Below are positions 53,858 to 63,497 of a stretch of DNA of 64,000 bases, piece after piece. The DNA is from Taibaiella koreensis. Its GTDB lineage: Bacteria; Bacteroidota; Bacteroidia; Chitinophagales; Chitinophagaceae. The DNA is taken from assembly GCF_003545715.1 (NCBI RefSeq), contig NZ_QVNU01000004.1:575417-639416 (forward strand). Direction: 5' to 3'. The notes below the pieces were generated by a model. The model had not been told where the DNA came from and did not search any database. It saw only the letters and a list, made by a program, of their open reading frames with translations. The first letter of the stretch is position 1; each line of letters starts with the position of its first letter. A program made the translations under genes and the position numbers.

Positions 53858-56602
53858 CTACCGCTGTTTGATGTTAATCGACGGTCCACCGCTGCCGGCT
53901 TTATTAAGCTTGTAGGTAAAGGAAAGCATGCCATATCGGCCAATGGTATTGCTGCGTTGTTCTAGCAGATAATTGAGCTGGCTGGTCCGCAGCACCGACT
54001 TGTTGCGGTCAAGCAGATCAAAGCCTGTAAGGCTGATGGTGCCACGTTGGCTTTTAAAAACATAGCGGCTGATCTCCGCCTTGATCAGGGGAATGGTTAC
54101 CGGCTTATCAAAACTTTGCGCTGCATAATGGTCAATATCTCCCGACAAGGTAAAGCTCCAGTTTACCGTAGGCCGGTAGCTGATCTCTGCATAACCGTTG
54201 AAGTTATAGTAAATGTTGTTGAGCTCGGTGTTCAGGGAAAAGAACGACTGGTTCAAGGCTATACTACCACCCCAGCTGACGTCCCATACATCGCTCTTCA
54301 GGTTATTGAAGCCAAGCTTCAATTTGTGGGTCAGGGTATTGTTAATATTTTCAATGCCATTTACCGGCCCCAAGGTCCTGTTCCAGGTTTCTTCCAGGCC
54401 GGCAGTGATATTGAGCCCTATCTTTTTCACCGGCCGGCCATACTGCGTTCTCAACGCTGCCTGTATGGCATAACTGGTATTGATAGCGGTGATGTCCTGG
54501 CTCAGATCGGGCTGTACCAGGCGACTCCACCCGATCTTATTCCGGGTATAGCGACCGTCGAGCACGGCGAAAAAATTAGTCATATTGAACTGATCGAAAT
54601 GGTTGTAGTTGATACTGACATGATGCTCGTATTCCGGCGCCAGGCCGGCGCTTCCCCGTACACGCAATAGCGGGTTGCTGTAGTCGGTAACCGGCATCAG
54701 CTGCAGCACTGCGGGCGCTGTAACACTGGTGTTGTATTGCAACGAAAGGCGCTGGCCCATAGAAAAATCCCTCTGCCACCAGGCCGATGGGAGCCAATAG
54801 GCGTAATGGCTTTGGCTTAGCTGCTGTCCGTTCATATACGGGCTAAGTCCGAGCGCCTGCCATTGCAGTTCCGCCGACCAACGTATCTTTTTGGTGGTCT
54901 TCTTGAGCGTCAGGCCCGGCGTTAGCTGCCATACATTGCGGTAAAACCAGGGGCTGAGCGAGTCGATGAAGCCTTCATTGCTACCAGGTGTTCCCTGTTC
55001 TCTCTTCAGCGATTCTTTTTGGAAGCTCACTTCTGCCGACGGCTCGAGGTAATAACTCTTCCCCAGAGACCGCGTAGGCGCAAAAGAAAAAGCGCCGTTC
55101 CACTTTTTGCCATGGTTATCGCGATATTGGCTACTGTTCAGCTGCTGCCCGTCAAGATAAGTAGTATTGGTCCAGCTATTCCGGTCATGGCTACCCGAGT
55201 AGCCGGCATTCAGGTTGGTTTTCAGCACCGGCCATTTTCCCTTCAGCTTTGTTGTGAGCTCAAGGGTGCCACCCACCTCGCCACCGTTGCCGGTCCTGTC
55301 GCTGCGACTGTCGAGGCTGTTCTGCAACAGGGCAGCCTGATAGGTTTCCGACAAGGACTTGCCATCACCATTGTTTGTTTCCAGCTTACCATAGGCCGTT
55401 ACCCTGAGCTGGTGTATAGAATCGATCTCTGTACGCCAGCTTGCATTCAGGCGATGGGTAAGGTTTTGCTCATTGGCGGTATTACTATTGTTCTGCTCAA
55501 AGTTTTCGCCCGGTGCGAAGTTGCGCCGGTAAACGTATTGGTCGAGAAATTTGTCCACACCGTTGCCCATATAATTAAAGTTTAAACGGCTGTTGGTCCA
55601 GGGCTCCAGGGTGTAATTGAGGCCGGCCGCACCAGACTTCATTTTCCCGGGCACCGGCTGGCCAAAGTCTACCGGCGCTTCATTGCTGTTGAGGTTAATG
55701 TTGCCGCCGCCTTGCAGCAGAGAGCCAAGGCCGCCATTAAAATCAAGATAATCCTGGAAGGTAAAGCCAAATTTATTGATGTTGTTGAGCATACCCATAG
55801 CGGCTACCTGGCTTTTGGGTCTGAACTTAAATGCTTTTAGCGCCGCATCATATTTTTCGGGCGTGCCCAGCCCACCCTTGGCCTCTCCAAAATAGCCCGT
55901 CTTCTTCCCCTCCTTGAGGGTAAGGTTAAGGGTTTGGTCTCTTTGGCCATCATCAACGCCAGAGAAGAGACTGGCATCAGATTTTTTTTCAAAGCTCTGC
56001 ACTTTATCAACCGCATCAGCCGGCAGGTTACGTGTCGCCATTTTGGGATCATCGCCAAAAAATTCTTTGCCATCCACCAGCACTTTTTTCACGTCTTTAC
56101 CCATCGATTTAATGTTCCCCTCTTTATCCACCTGCACGCCGGGCAGCTTACGCAACAGGTCTTCCACAACCGCATTCGGCTTTACTTTATAAGATCCGGC
56201 GTTGTATTCCAGCGTATCTCCTTTTATCCTGACCGGCACTTTTTCGCCAGAGATCACGACCTCACCCAGCGTATGCGCGCCATCGTTCACTTTCAAGGCT
56301 ACCGTACCCAGGTCTTCCCCCTCTAAGGGGACACTCAGGCTCCGGTATTCGGTATAATAACCCATTACAGCTACTTGCAGCAAATAATTCCCTGACTTGA
56401 CTTCGGATATCAGGAATCGGCCTTCGCGATTGCTGATTGCGAAAGCCACCATTGTAGAGTCCTGGGGATTCAGCAGCGAAACGGAAGCGCCGGGCAGCGG
56501 TTGTGTCGCTGTATCGCTTACTTTACCGGTAATCCGGTAATTGGCATAGCTCGCCAGGCTGCCTACCAGAAGCAGCAGGCAGATCATTATGAATCTGTGC
56601 AT
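53858..56602 (-). CDS. Outer-membrane beta-barrel receptor (TonB-dependent type)
   Basis: 914 residues. Signal peptide MHRFIMICLLLLVGSLASYA, a carboxypeptidase-regulatory-like domain (ITGKVSDTATQPLPGASVSLL), then a plug (EVVISGEKVPVRIKGDTLEYN, VEDLLRKLPGVQVDKEGNIKSMGKDVKKVLVDGKEF) and a barrel ending in TYKLNKAGSG. Together with the GLPGLI gene 19 bp upstream it forms the receptor-plus-GLPGLI pair common in Bacteroidota. Ligand unknown. Confidence 0.9.
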   Translation of the reverse strand: MHRFIMICLLLLVGSLASYANYRITGKVSDTATQPLPGASVSLLNPQDSTMVAFAISNREGRFLISEVKSGNYLLQVAVMGYYTEYRSLSVPLEGEDLGTVALKVNDGAHTLGEVVISGEKVPVRIKGDTLEYNAGSYKVKPNAVVEDLLRKLPGVQVDKEGNIKSMGKDVKKVLVDGKEFFGDDPKMATRNLPADAVDKVQSFEKKSDASLFSGVDDGQRDQTLNLTLKEGKKTGYFGEAKGGLGTPEKYDAALKAFKFRPKSQVAAMGMLNNINKFGFTFQDYLDFNGGLGSLLQGGGNINLNSNEAPVDFGQPVPGKMKSGAAGLNYTLEPWTNSRLNFNYMGNGVDKFLDQYVYRRNFAPGENFEQNNSNTANEQNLTHRLNASWRTEIDSIHQLRVTAYGKLETNNGDGKSLSETYQAALLQNSLDSRSDRTGNGGEVGGTLELTTKLKGKWPVLKTNLNAGYSGSHDRNSWTNTTYLDGQQLNSSQYRDNHGKKWNGAFSFAPTRSLGKSYYLEPSAEVSFQKESLKREQGTPGSNEGFIDSLSPWFYRNVWQLTPGLTLKKTTKKIRWSAELQWQALGLSPYMNGQQLSQSHYAYWLPSAWWQRDFSMGQRLSLQYNTSVTAPAVLQLMPVTDYSNPLLRVRGSAGLAPEYEHHVSINYNHFDQFNMTNFFAVLDGRYTRNKIGWSRLVQPDLSQDITAINTSYAIQAALRTQYGRPVKKIGLNITAGLEETWNRTLGPVNGIENINNTLTHKLKLGFNNLKSDVWDVSWGGSIALNQSFFSLNTELNNIYYNFNGYAEISYRPTVNWSFTLSGDIDHYAAQSFDKPVTIPLIKAEISRYVFKSQRGTISLTGFDLLDRNKSVLRTSQLNYLLEQRSNTIGRYGMLSFTYKLNKAGSGGPSINIKQR

Positions 56603-56621
56603 GGTTAATGGTTTACAGCGG

Positions 56622-57365
56622 TTATTTAATAATGATCACCTGTCCTTTGCCTCCTCCGTACTGTTTTTTCATTTCCTCCTCTTTTTCTTTGGCGAGCCGC
56701 GCAAACTCTTCTCCTGTTATCTTTTTGCCTTTGGTAGGCTCTTTAATGCTTTTTCCACCGCCAGGATCGGCTTCAATACCGGTGGCCAGGAGATGAATAT
56801 GCTTGCCTATACTGGCTTCCAGTATCATGCCTGGTAGGCCGGAGAGGCCTGCAGGTCCGGCGCTTACCGGAATGTCGGGCGTATACCATACCGTTATAGA
56901 ATCTTCTGTGCCTTTACCGGCGACAGCTTCCATACAAGCCCGGTCCAATATCTTCTTTTGCCTGCCCGTCGTTTTCCATTGATGATTGTTGGACGTACCC
57001 GTTACCAGGAATTTACGGCCCATGAGGTCTTTCTCTTCGATCAGGGCTTTGGTTTCTAAATTGAGATAGGTTTTCTCCTCCGGCATCGTTCTCGATATGC
57101 TGATCTTCATATCGCCCTCGCTCAGTTCTTCTTTATCTTCATCTCCTTTTTCCTTATTTTCATACAATGCGGCACCAGTATTAAAATGCAGGAGCTTTTC
57201 TGTCTTTTGCGGTTTTCCCAGCATCTCGGCAAGCGCGTCGGGTATGCCTTCTGACTTACCTACATCAATGGAGATGGTCTGCTCATAGGCGATTAACCCA
57301 GATGTTTGCTGGGCGGCGGCAGAGAGACACAAACAAGCCAATGGCAGGGCGAATAGTCTTTTCAT
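56622..57365 (-). CDS. GLPGLI family protein
   Basis: 247 residues with signal peptide MKRLFALPLACLCLSAAAQ. The name-giving motif is present as SGLPGMILE near residue 178, after WYTPDIPVSAGP. GLPGLI proteins are exported and paired with outer-membrane receptors; their molecular function is not established. Co-directional with the receptor 19 bp downstream. Confidence 0.92.
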   Translation of the reverse strand: MKRLFALPLACLCLSAAAQQTSGLIAYEQTISIDVGKSEGIPDALAEMLGKPQKTEKLLHFNTGAALYENKEKGDEDKEELSEGDMKISISRTMPEEKTYLNLETKALIEEKDLMGRKFLVTGTSNNHQWKTTGRQKKILDRACMEAVAGKGTEDSITVWYTPDIPVSAGPAGLSGLPGMILEASIGKHIHLLATGIEADPGGGKSIKEPTKGKKITGEEFARLAKEKEEEMKKQYGGGKGQVIIIK

Positions 57366-57506
57366 ATTGTTGTCGTTTATGGGACAAAGCTATCTGCGCC
57401 CCGCAGCAAAGCGGGTTAACTGCCACCCAAATAAGGTTAAATTAGGTTAACGAAACCGGCTGAAGCGCCCGGCTTTTGTTTTCTTTGCAGTATAAAATAA
57501 ACGATC

Positions 57507-59012
57507 ATGCCACAGGGAAGACAAGGGAGGCGATTAAAGGCGATCGGCTGGCTAATGCTGGCAGGCGAACTACTGCTGCTGCTTTTTCTCGGACAGTGGC
57601 TACGCGCACAATATAAAGGACAGCAAGGAAGGCTGGACCAGGAAGTGAAGATGACCTTTGCCCTTACAGAAGCGCACCTCAACGACAGCTTATTCAGGAA
57701 TACACTTTCCTTTATCCTGGCATCTAACGACAGCGCTAAGAACCTCCCCGGCGGACAGGTTGCTTTCGGCCATGTGATACCCAGACGCGGCAAGGATACT
57801 TCCGCGTTTTATACGATAAGCATTACTAACGACCAAAAGACACGGCCCCACCTCGACCCGGCCCGGCCGATGAACATACAAATGAAGAGTAACGGCGCCA
57901 CCATTATACGGTTACCCAATGCGCCGGCCAAGGCAAGCATCAGCCTGCCACTGCTTTCAGCGGAAACGCCCGAACAGGAGGTACTGGGGCAAATGATCCG
58001 CCTGGCGCTGAGCCAGAGAAAGCATGTCGATGAGATCCGCACCGCAGCGGACAGCGTGCTTTGGCTAAAAACCTTCCAGGCAGCGCTGAGCGAAAAGCAA
58101 AAGGGGCTATCGGTCCATTGGGATACAACCATCACAACATCAAACAAATTGTTCCACTACGGCGCCGACGATAGCCTTAATGTGCCCTTTATGGTAACAG
58201 GTTACAATACTATCCTGGCTAAAGGCATCGCGCCGCAGGTCGCCTTCTGCCTGCTGCTGGCATTGCTCATCGGCGGCGCCTTCCTGCTGGCCTACCGTAC
58301 CATGCGGCAGCAAGCACGGTTTAATACTCAAAAGGATAGCTTTATCAGCAACATCTCTCACGAGCTTAAAACACCGGTTGCCACGACCAGGGTAGCGCTG
58401 GAAGCATTGACTACCTATGAGGGTATCGAAGATCCGGAAAGGGCAAAAAAATACCTGAATGTGGCCCATTGGGAAATGAACCGTCTCAGTATCCTTATCG
58501 ATCGCATCATGAACGTGATCCAGGTGCAGAATGGTAAAATACAACTGGACACAGAATCGTTGCAACCTGCAGCCCTTGTGGAAGAGCTGGTCCAAACGCT
58601 TCAGCCCGTTTTCACAGAAAAGAAAGTAAAGGTAATATGGACGCCGGGCAATCCCGAAGCGACGATTACAGGCGATAAGGTCCATTTGCTGGGCGCCGTC
58701 TACAACCTGCTCGATAATGCCTTGAAATACGGTGGCAACGAGGTGAGGATAAGCCAGGCGATCGACGGCAACCGGCTACGGCTGACCGTTGCCGATAACG
58801 GGCCGGGCATCGCCGACGAGTACCGGCACAAAGTGTTCGAAAGCTTTTTCCGTATCCCATCCGGCAACCGGCATGATGTCAAAGGGCACGGACTGGGGCT
58901 AAGTTACGCCTACGATATCATCAGGGCGCATGGCGGCCAGCTTAACCTGGACAGATATGCCGGCAATGGCGCCACTTTTGTGATCACCCTACCCATCAAT
59001 CCAACCCCATGA
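57507..59012 (+). CDS. Sensor histidine kinase
   Basis: 501 residues: a transmembrane span near 11-30 (WLMLAGELLLLLFLGQWL), an extracytoplasmic sensor domain (about 35-230), a second span near 236-262, the dimerisation/phospho-acceptor helix with His285 (NISHELKTPVATT), and the catalytic domain with N (LLDNALKYGG), DNGPGIAD and GHGLGLS boxes. Its stop overlaps the start of the response regulator (ATGA), so the two form one signalling unit. It is divergent from the GLPGLI/receptor genes and may control them. Confidence 0.96.
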   Translation: MPQGRQGRRLKAIGWLMLAGELLLLLFLGQWLRAQYKGQQGRLDQEVKMTFALTEAHLNDSLFRNTLSFILASNDSAKNLPGGQVAFGHVIPRRGKDTSAFYTISITNDQKTRPHLDPARPMNIQMKSNGATIIRLPNAPAKASISLPLLSAETPEQEVLGQMIRLALSQRKHVDEIRTAADSVLWLKTFQAALSEKQKGLSVHWDTTITTSNKLFHYGADDSLNVPFMVTGYNTILAKGIAPQVAFCLLLALLIGGAFLLAYRTMRQQARFNTQKDSFISNISHELKTPVATTRVALEALTTYEGIEDPERAKKYLNVAHWEMNRLSILIDRIMNVIQVQNGKIQLDTESLQPAALVEELVQTLQPVFTEKKVKVIWTPGNPEATITGDKVHLLGAVYNLLDNALKYGGNEVRISQAIDGNRLRLTVADNGPGIADEYRHKVFESFFRIPSGNRHDVKGHGLGLSYAYDIIRAHGGQLNLDRYAGNGATFVITLPINPTP

Positions 59013-59704
59013 GCTATCGCGTATTGTATATCGAAGATGAAGACCACCTGGCCAACATTGTCAAAGAGACGATGGAACTGAAGGGCTATATGGTGCTGCA
59101 CCAGCGCGAAGGCCTGAAAATACTGGAAACGATACCGGCATTCAGGCCCGACATCTGCGTGCTGGATGTAATGCTTCCTTATATCGATGGCTTCACATTG
59201 GGCAATACGATCAGGAAGCACTATCCTTCGCTTCCTATTATTTTCCTTACGGCTAAAGGACAAACCAAGGATGTGCTGGAAGGCTTCTCCTCAGGCGGTA
59301 CCGACTACCTTAGGAAGCCTTTCAGTATGGAAGAGCTAATGATCAGGATCAATAACCAGATCGCTATTCGCCGGCAGACGCCGTCGCCCAGGATCGAACA
59401 TAAACAAAAAGAATTCCACCTGGGCTCCTTTACTTACAGCCCCGACCGGCTGGAATTGCGCAGCGCTTCCGGCATCGTTAAGCTATCCAACAGAGAAGCC
59501 GAGATCATGAATATTTTCTGCATGCAGCCTAATGCGACGATAGACCGGCGGGAGCTGATGCAGATCGTATGGGGCGACGATTCTTACTTTATCAGCCGCA
59601 ACCTTGATGTGTACATCCGCCGCCTCCGCGACTATTTTGCTATGGGTCAGGGGGTCGAGATCATTACCCTGAAGGGTAAGGGCTATCACTTCAGCGTGAG
59701 CTAG
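59009..59704 (+). CDS. OmpR-family response regulator
   Basis: 231 residues: receiver domain with Asp53 (VLDVMLP) and Lys in RKPF, followed by a winged-helix DNA-binding domain (IVKLSNREAEIMNIF, SRNLDVYIRRLRDYF, GKGYHFSV). It pairs with the kinase upstream. Confidence 0.96.
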   Translation: MSYRVLYIEDEDHLANIVKETMELKGYMVLHQREGLKILETIPAFRPDICVLDVMLPYIDGFTLGNTIRKHYPSLPIIFLTAKGQTKDVLEGFSSGGTDYLRKPFSMEELMIRINNQIAIRRQTPSPRIEHKQKEFHLGSFTYSPDRLELRSASGIVKLSNREAEIMNIFCMQPNATIDRRELMQIVWGDDSYFISRNLDVYIRRLRDYFAMGQGVEIITLKGKGYHFSVS

Positions 59705-59776
59705 CGGCCGGCAACAATGCAGAGCGCGTCCTGCCGGCAATCCTGGTTAACATTTCCATTGAAGAACCCGGGCAAA

Positions 59777-60544
59777 TCAAAGGATAAAGTGGTCGCCCGA
59801 CTGTTCCATAAATGTCCTGTAGCCAATTGACATGGGTACAATGTCGCCATTAAAAAATTCAAGGTCCTGGCTGCTTTTCCGGTATGCTTTAACGTGTCTT
59901 TTGTTAACGATAAAAGATTTGTGTACCCGTGCAAACTGTTTATATGGCTGCAAGGCATCTTCAAAATATTTCAGGTTCCGGGATTTTGTATAGCGCTGTT
60001 TGTCCTGGAGGTGAAAAATAGTATAGCTACCCTTACTTTCCAGGTAGGTAATATCATCCAGCGGTACAAAGCGGGTTGTATTGCTATCCGAAAGCGCAAT
60101 CTTGGGCGGCGGCGCCATTAAAGAATGATTGAGGGTATGGCTAAGATGCTGCAGGCCTGCAGTAGCCGCTGTTTCCTTCTTCTGTCTGATACGGTCCATC
60201 GTTTGCATCAGCAACCGGTAGTCGACGGGCTTCAGCAGGTAATGGACGGCCGCATATTCAAAAGCCTTTAAAGCGTGCTCTGCATGCCCCGTAACGAAAA
60301 CAACATCGAAATCGGGGCGTTGTACCTTGTCCAGCAGGTCGAAGCCGGTATCGTTGCTGCCCAGGTTAATGTCAAGGAAAACGACATCGATCTTTTGTGT
60401 GTAGATAAGGACCAGGGCTTCATCGATATTGGACGCCACGCCTTTTACGACGGCATAGGGGCAAAACTGCTGCAACAGTTCCAGAAACGTATTTCTGACA
60501 TGTTGCTCATCATCGACGATCAATACGGATAATTGCATAGTCAT
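59777..60544 (-). CDS. LytTR-family response regulator
   Basis: 255 residues (an ATG at 60538 is an equal start candidate). Receiver domain with Asp11/Asp12 and Asp58 (VFLDINL), then a LytTR domain with YLESKGSYTIFHL and FARVHKSFIVNKRHV. It lies 19 bp downstream of the propeller kinase gene in the same direction, so the two form a LytS/LytR-type pair. Confidence 0.93.
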   Translation of the reverse strand: MTMQLSVLIVDDEQHVRNTFLELLQQFCPYAVVKGVASNIDEALVLIYTQKIDVVFLDINLGSNDTGFDLLDKVQRPDFDVVFVTGHAEHALKAFEYAAVHYLLKPVDYRLLMQTMDRIRQKKETAATAGLQHLSHTLNHSLMAPPPKIALSDSNTTRFVPLDDITYLESKGSYTIFHLQDKQRYTKSRNLKYFEDALQPYKQFARVHKSFIVNKRHVKAYRKSSQDLEFFNGDIVPMSIGYRTFMEQSGDHFIL

Positions 60545-60563
60545 GTTTGGAGATTGTATTTGG

Positions 60564-63485
60564 TTATGATATAGCCGGGGCCTTATGTTCTTTCGCCAGG
60601 ATAAAGGTCGCCGTAGTTCCCGGTTTCAGGCCGGTGTTCGCAGCAATGGTGAACCGGCCCGTGCCTTGCATTTTTTCCAGTAAGGACATTCGTTCTGTAA
60701 TGATCTTCAAGGCATGGTTCTCTTTCAGAGCAAAATCCGGCGGCAGGCCACGACCATTGTCTGTGACGGTGATTACCAGTGTCGTATCCGTTTCACTGAC
60801 ATCAATATCGATCTGTCCGCTTGTCCCGTTTTTATCGATACCATGCTCTATCGCATTCTCCACTACCGGCTGTAGCAGCAAAGTAGGAATGACGTACAGG
60901 CCTGCTGTGATAGAAGGTGCGATGTTTATGTTATAACGAAAACAATAGCCAAATCTTTCCTGCTGTATCGACAAATATTGCGCAATGAAGTCGATCTCGT
61001 GTTGCAGCGTGCTGTATTTGTCCCTGATGCCATTGAGAATACCTCGCATCAGGCTGGAAAAATTATTCAGGTAGTTAAGGCCATTGATTTTGTCTTCCCG
61101 GATAAAATAGCCTTGCAGTGGTGTCAGGATATTAAAGATAAAATGCGGCTTCAGTTGCCCGAAAAGGCTTTGGGATTCCAATTCCTGAAGGTACAATTTT
61201 TGCTCCAGCTTGCGTTGTTCTTTCTTGGAGTGATAGGTATACCACCAACGTATGCTCCAGGCGAAGGCCAGCAGCGATAACAACAGCAGTAAAGGCAGAC
61301 ACCACCACTGCTGGTACCAGAGCGGAGCCAGCTCCAGGTTGTACGCGACAAGACGTTGCCTTCCTCCGGGCCATCGTACTTTAAATTCTACGCGATAGCT
61401 GCCTGGTCCCGATGGCTGAAAATTGACCTGGCCGCCGTCTTGCAATCCTTTCTGGCGGTATATTTCGGCACCGTTCTTCAACAGCCTGTAGCTGATCTCT
61501 CTTTCCTGGTTACTGTAGTCTAGTATATCGATCTCAAGCAATGCCGAAAAATCGCTCCGGTACTGTCCCTCGTAAATAGAATCAGAAGGAGAATAGCCTG
61601 AAAGAGAGCATCGCAGATGTACCTGGGGCGTCACGCCCATAAACCCGATCCTTGACCTGGGAATATAGAAAAGCCCCCGGTTGCCTGCGAGGATCAGGTA
61701 TAGGCTATCGCTGTAAAAATCATTCAACCGGAAAGGGATTGCATAATTTTTAAAAGGAAAGCGAGCCGTAGTGGAAAAGTCACCATTCCTGAGAATGATC
61801 ATCTCATCGGTACCCTGCAAATAAGTGAGCGCATGATCGTGCTTAATGGTGTAGCAAGGGCTTGGGGTCAACATCCTCAGACCTTTTCCATTGTCTGCAG
61901 ATGATAAAGGCAGGGCATAAGCGCCGGCGCTGGTGGCCATCAGCAGCATCTGGCTCACGGTGTCGAGGCTATTGATCTGGGCATCCTGTAAGTAAGGAAG
62001 CTGCGAATTGTTGTAGTACATGCCACGCACCGTGCCAATGTAAAAACCGCTTTCGGATACGGGTAGCAGCGCTCTCTTCTTTACGTGGGTCGTATTGGTA
62101 TTGGGATAAGCGCTCAGAAGACCATGTGTATCTACCGAAATAATGCCGTTGTTGCTGGAAGCGTAATAAAACATATTATTCAGCATTCTTCCGCTTTTAT
62201 AACCCGGCACCACAAAGTTTCTTTTCCGTACGGGACTCGCCCGGAACATGTCAGGAAATACACCATCTTTTTCCAGGTCCGAACAAAAGGCTTCGGTCTG
62301 AGAAAACAGCAGCCAATGGTTCGCCATACGTTCCAGATGCACTACGCTACGCTTAAACTGTTTTGCCGGTATTGTATAGCGCCTGTTTTTTCCCGAGTCA
62401 GTAAACATATCTAATCGGGCATTATTATAGCCGACGGCCGTGATACCGCCGGGAAATTCCCGTATCAACTTTATATCGTCTTCATACAGACCACTGTTGA
62501 GCTTATTGTAGTGTAACGTAGCAGCTTCAGCACGTGGAAATAAAAACAGACCATTGCCATAAGTGCTTACCCAGATATTATGCTGGTAATCCTGCATCAC
62601 TGTGGTAACTGTCTCACCCGGAAGCAGGGATACCAATTGCTGCTTGCTTCTGGGCATCGTAAAAAAGCCGGCGATCTTACAAAAACCGATACCACCAAGT
62701 GCTCCCAGATAAAGATCACCATCCCAGCGGGTGAAAGACATAATGCCGTCGCGGATCCCGTAATCATATCCGTCGAAACATAAGGTTGCAGGCCCATTGG
62801 GTTGTGTCCTGAAGATCATGTTATCGATGATCACAAAGCTATCCTGTACCGATAACCCATTGCTGTTACGCCGGATCAATACGGAATCGAGAGTGGCGCC
62901 CACATCCACCCCATGCACCTTCGACGGGATATGATACCGCTGTAGCAGCCACCGGGAAAAGGTAAACGGCGTTGTCTTCTCCACCTGACCTTTTCTTTTA
63001 CGGGGATCAATTATCACCATATGCTTAAAGGCCTGCTTAGCCAGGAAAATGGTATCATTATCCTCAAAGCCTGTCAGGTAGGGCTTTACCGGCACATCAA
63101 GATGAGCAAGTCCATACGCACTATCGGTACAGAAGGCCCGTTGCGTATTCAGATCGATGCCGACCGTCCGCCCCGATTGCGCAAACAACCAGAGCATATT
63201 TTTGCTTGTCTGGAATACCGACACGAAATCTTCGGCGCCTTTCGTTGTAAAAGGCTTGAATACTTTGCCATTATAAAGCATCAAGCCCCTGTCTGTAGCC
63301 AGCCATATATAACCCTTCTTATCAGCGATCATTCTAAAAATGAGATCGGTAGGCAGGCCGCTATTGTAGGAATTGTAATGTATGTAAACAGGTTGCGGCG
63401 GCAAAGGCAACTGGGCCCGTAACAACTTTACGCAAACGACGAGAAACAGTATAAGCAGGCAACGTAGCAGGTTTGTCTTCATCAT
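60564..63485 (-). CDS. Beta-propeller sensor histidine kinase (LytS-type)
   Basis: 973 residues from the ATG at 63485 (or 972 from 63482). A signal/anchor (MMKTNLLRCLLILFLVVCVK) precedes a large periplasmic two-component-regulator propeller (about 30-640, with units such as GYIWLATDRGLMLYNG and NIWVSTYGNGLFLF), a Y_Y_Y-like sandwich domain (about 640-730) and one transmembrane span (WCLPLLLLLSLLAFAWSIRW). The His_kinase domain has LKPHFIFNILTPLQ, and the ATPase part has QPVVENAIEHGIDK and VTDNGRGL. The sensed signal is unknown. Confidence 0.93.
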   Translation of the reverse strand: MMKTNLLRCLLILFLVVCVKLLRAQLPLPPQPVYIHYNSYNSGLPTDLIFRMIADKKGYIWLATDRGLMLYNGKVFKPFTTKGAEDFVSVFQTSKNMLWLFAQSGRTVGIDLNTQRAFCTDSAYGLAHLDVPVKPYLTGFEDNDTIFLAKQAFKHMVIIDPRKRKGQVEKTTPFTFSRWLLQRYHIPSKVHGVDVGATLDSVLIRRNSNGLSVQDSFVIIDNMIFRTQPNGPATLCFDGYDYGIRDGIMSFTRWDGDLYLGALGGIGFCKIAGFFTMPRSKQQLVSLLPGETVTTVMQDYQHNIWVSTYGNGLFLFPRAEAATLHYNKLNSGLYEDDIKLIREFPGGITAVGYNNARLDMFTDSGKNRRYTIPAKQFKRSVVHLERMANHWLLFSQTEAFCSDLEKDGVFPDMFRASPVRKRNFVVPGYKSGRMLNNMFYYASSNNGIISVDTHGLLSAYPNTNTTHVKKRALLPVSESGFYIGTVRGMYYNNSQLPYLQDAQINSLDTVSQMLLMATSAGAYALPLSSADNGKGLRMLTPSPCYTIKHDHALTYLQGTDEMIILRNGDFSTTARFPFKNYAIPFRLNDFYSDSLYLILAGNRGLFYIPRSRIGFMGVTPQVHLRCSLSGYSPSDSIYEGQYRSDFSALLEIDILDYSNQEREISYRLLKNGAEIYRQKGLQDGGQVNFQPSGPGSYRVEFKVRWPGGRQRLVAYNLELAPLWYQQWWCLPLLLLLSLLAFAWSIRWWYTYHSKKEQRKLEQKLYLQELESQSLFGQLKPHFIFNILTPLQGYFIREDKINGLNYLNNFSSLMRGILNGIRDKYSTLQHEIDFIAQYLSIQQERFGYCFRYNINIAPSITAGLYVIPTLLLQPVVENAIEHGIDKNGTSGQIDIDVSETDTTLVITVTDNGRGLPPDFALKENHALKIITERMSLLEKMQGTGRFTIAANTGLKPGTTATFILAKEHKAPAIS

Positions 63486-63497
63486 ACCGGGGCACAA